38,035 bases of DNA from Polyrhizophydium stewartii. Lineage: Eukaryota > Chytridiomycota > Chytridiomycetes > Rhizophydiales. Below the pieces are notes generated by a model. It was not told where the DNA came from. It made no database searches and saw nothing but the letters and a program-made list of their open reading frames with translations. A program made the translations under genes and the position numbers. Location of the stretch: assembly GCA_027604665.1 (NCBI GenBank), contig JADGIZ010000034.1, positions 1-38,035 of the forward strand, given 5' to 3'. Each line of letters starts with the position of its first letter. Within the stretch, counting starts at the first letter, position 1. Of the stretch, positions 36,868-38,035 are shown piece by piece.

Positions 36868-38035
36868 TTATCTGCGGAAGTCGAATGTGTTCTGGACCTC
36901 GCTGACGGTGATCCAGACCCACTCTTCCATGTTGCGCTTGTACTCTGCACGCACGGCGGCAAAGAGCAGCCAGATGCCGAGGATGCCGAGCCACTCGAGC
37001 AGCTCCATCCACGATGCCCAGCCGTGCGCGCTGATGGCGACGCGGGGGTCAGCAGCGGATGCGGCAGCAGCAGCTGCGGCGGCGGCGGCGGCGTGGATGC
37101 CGGCGGCAGAGTGAATGTCGCTGGCGGTGGCTGGCGAGATGGCGAGCGACGCATTGGATGCAGGGCCGTCGATCCACCACCAGGGAGGCACGACGCAGGC
37201 GTAGTGCTCAAAGTCAATGGCCGGGTCCATTGCGGCGCGGATGCGGGCCTCGACGGCGCGGTTCACGAGCGAGGGCTCCGCCCACCATAGGCAGGTGAGA
37301 AGGACGCCAAACAAAAAGAGCAGCTTGGTGGAGAGAGTCGGGCCGTGCTTTCGGCGGCGCCAGCGGGCAGCACGGGCGGCCGAGCTGGGCGACAGCGACG
37401 GCGGGGGCGGAGAAGCTTGTCTGCCGACGAAGATGGCGATGGCGAGGGCCAGCAGCAGGGCGATCTGCAGGACGGCGAGCGACGAGATGATTGCGGCGCG
37501 AATGGTGTCTGCAGGCGTGGGCTGCGGGTCAGCGGCCAGCGCCGCGGTGGAGGGGCTGCGCGGCGCCGAGTCGAAGAAGGCCGCCGGGTCACTGCGATGG
37601 GGGCGGCGAGGTCAGCTGTCGGCGGCATACGGAGGCGGGCGAAGCGGGCGGCACGCACACGGCGGCGATGAGACCCACGACGCGGGCGGCCAGGACGGCC
37701 GCGATGGCGCCGTCCCAGGCGTAGAGGGCGGACCAGCGGGTGTTGGCGATCCAGCGCTCGGCGTGCAGGACCCAGAGGGCGGGCCAGTCGCGCAGGCGCG
37801 AAGGGCGGGCCAGCGGCACGGCGATCGAGTCTGCGTCGATGCCGCCGTGACTGTCGTCGTCGTCGTCGCCATCGTCGTCGTCGTCGTAGTCGCGGTGGCC
37901 GTCGTCGAGCGAGTCTGGGTAGATGTCGGGGCTGTCGGCGGCGGACTCTGGGTCGGGGTCGGCGCCCGAGTCGGAGTCGGAGTTGGCGGGGGCGGCAGCG
38001 GCCGGGGCCAGGGCCGGGGCCGCAGGCAGCAGGGG
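36868..38035 (-). CDS. Uncharacterised multi-pass membrane protein, 5' end outside the window
   Basis: Two exons are seen on the minus strand: from beyond 38035 to 37659, and 37591-36868 (intron 67 nt, phase 2, joining AAV to DPAAFF). The visible N-terminal part is a Pro/Ala segment and a long acidic Asp/Ser region coded by GTC/GTCGTC repeats (37850-37990). Then come SRLRDWPALWVLHAERWIANTRWSALY and hydrophobic segments: AAVLAARVVGLIAAV, ISSLAVLQIALLLALAIAIFVG, KLLFLFGVLLTCLWW, and LLEWLGILGIWLLFAAVRAEY, so about four membrane spans. Between the last two is a loop with VVPPWWWIDG and an Ala run of about 11. The family is not recognised. The ER or the nuclear envelope would fit, but nothing in the sequence decides. 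Confidence 0.65.

Noticed and set aside
1..38035. Bacterial or bacteriophage origin suggested by long open frames
   Set aside because: The genes are split by introns and encode eukaryote-only proteins (GRASP, Tom20, Y14, Mob2, RSPH1, Sld5).

Overview
This window looks like GC-rich nuclear DNA of a zoosporic (flagellated) fungus. All genes are eukaryotic and most are split by short introns (about 55-150 nt) with GT-AG ends, very often a GTGCGT-type donor and a CTGAC/CTAAC-like branch site. Two gene models suggest a fungus: an Spd1/Dif1-type ribonucleotide reductase inhibitor, a fungal family, and a fungal-style Mob2. A radial-spoke protein (RSPH1) implies a motile 9+2 flagellum. Together they point to a chytrid or blastocladialean lineage; the species cannot be read from the sequence. 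No transposon, rRNA, tRNA or CRISPR was recognised.

Layout. 1-711: 3' part of mitochondrial ribosomal protein uS9m (+). 940-2862: p47/Shp1 Cdc48 cofactor (-). 3046-4365: GRASP Golgi stacking protein (+). 4411-4948: a stand-alone Yvh1/DUSP12-type zinc domain protein (+). 5323-6438: RNR inhibitor (-). 6670-10341: peroxisomal Lon protease (-). 10569-11168: tubulin cofactor A (+). 11250 to about 12227: Mob2 (-). 13007-14095: RSPH1 (+). 14400-21583: a 15-exon RhoGEF with RGS-like, C1, HR1, RA, DH and PH modules (+). 21748-24243: a protein with two cyclic-nucleotide-binding domains (+). 24316-25407: GINS subunit Sld5 (-). 25573 to about 26924: SET/MYND methyltransferase (-). 27411-28226: Tom20 (-). 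28414-31181: GCNA-type SprT protein (-). 31268-33472 and 33626-35080: two orphan proteins (+). 35408-36540: Y14/RBM8A (-). 36868 to the window edge: a multi-pass membrane protein (-).

The genes are packed tightly. Convergent stop codons lie as little as 72-81 bp apart, divergent start codons as little as 86 bp apart, and a 45-bp gap separates GRASP from the next gene on the same strand. There is no operon logic; neighbours belong to unrelated housekeeping processes (Golgi, ER/Cdc48, replication, peroxisome, mitochondrial import, exon junction complex, cell polarity, flagellum).

The exon joins given were worked out by hand from splice signals, codon phase and resemblance to remembered family patterns. 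Where all joins are given, the total coding length divides by three (p47 389 aa, GRASP 249 aa, RNR inhibitor 106 aa, TBCA 113 aa, RSPH1 201 aa, RhoGEF 1696 aa, CNB protein 765 aa, Sld5 231 aa, Tom20 187 aa, GCNA 896 aa, Y14 220 aa). The most interesting items are the RhoGEF architecture, the phosphatase-less Yvh1 zinc protein, a GRASP start codon apparently split by an intron to give a myristoylation-type N-terminus, exons of 14, 23 and 27 nt, and two probable GC-AG introns.
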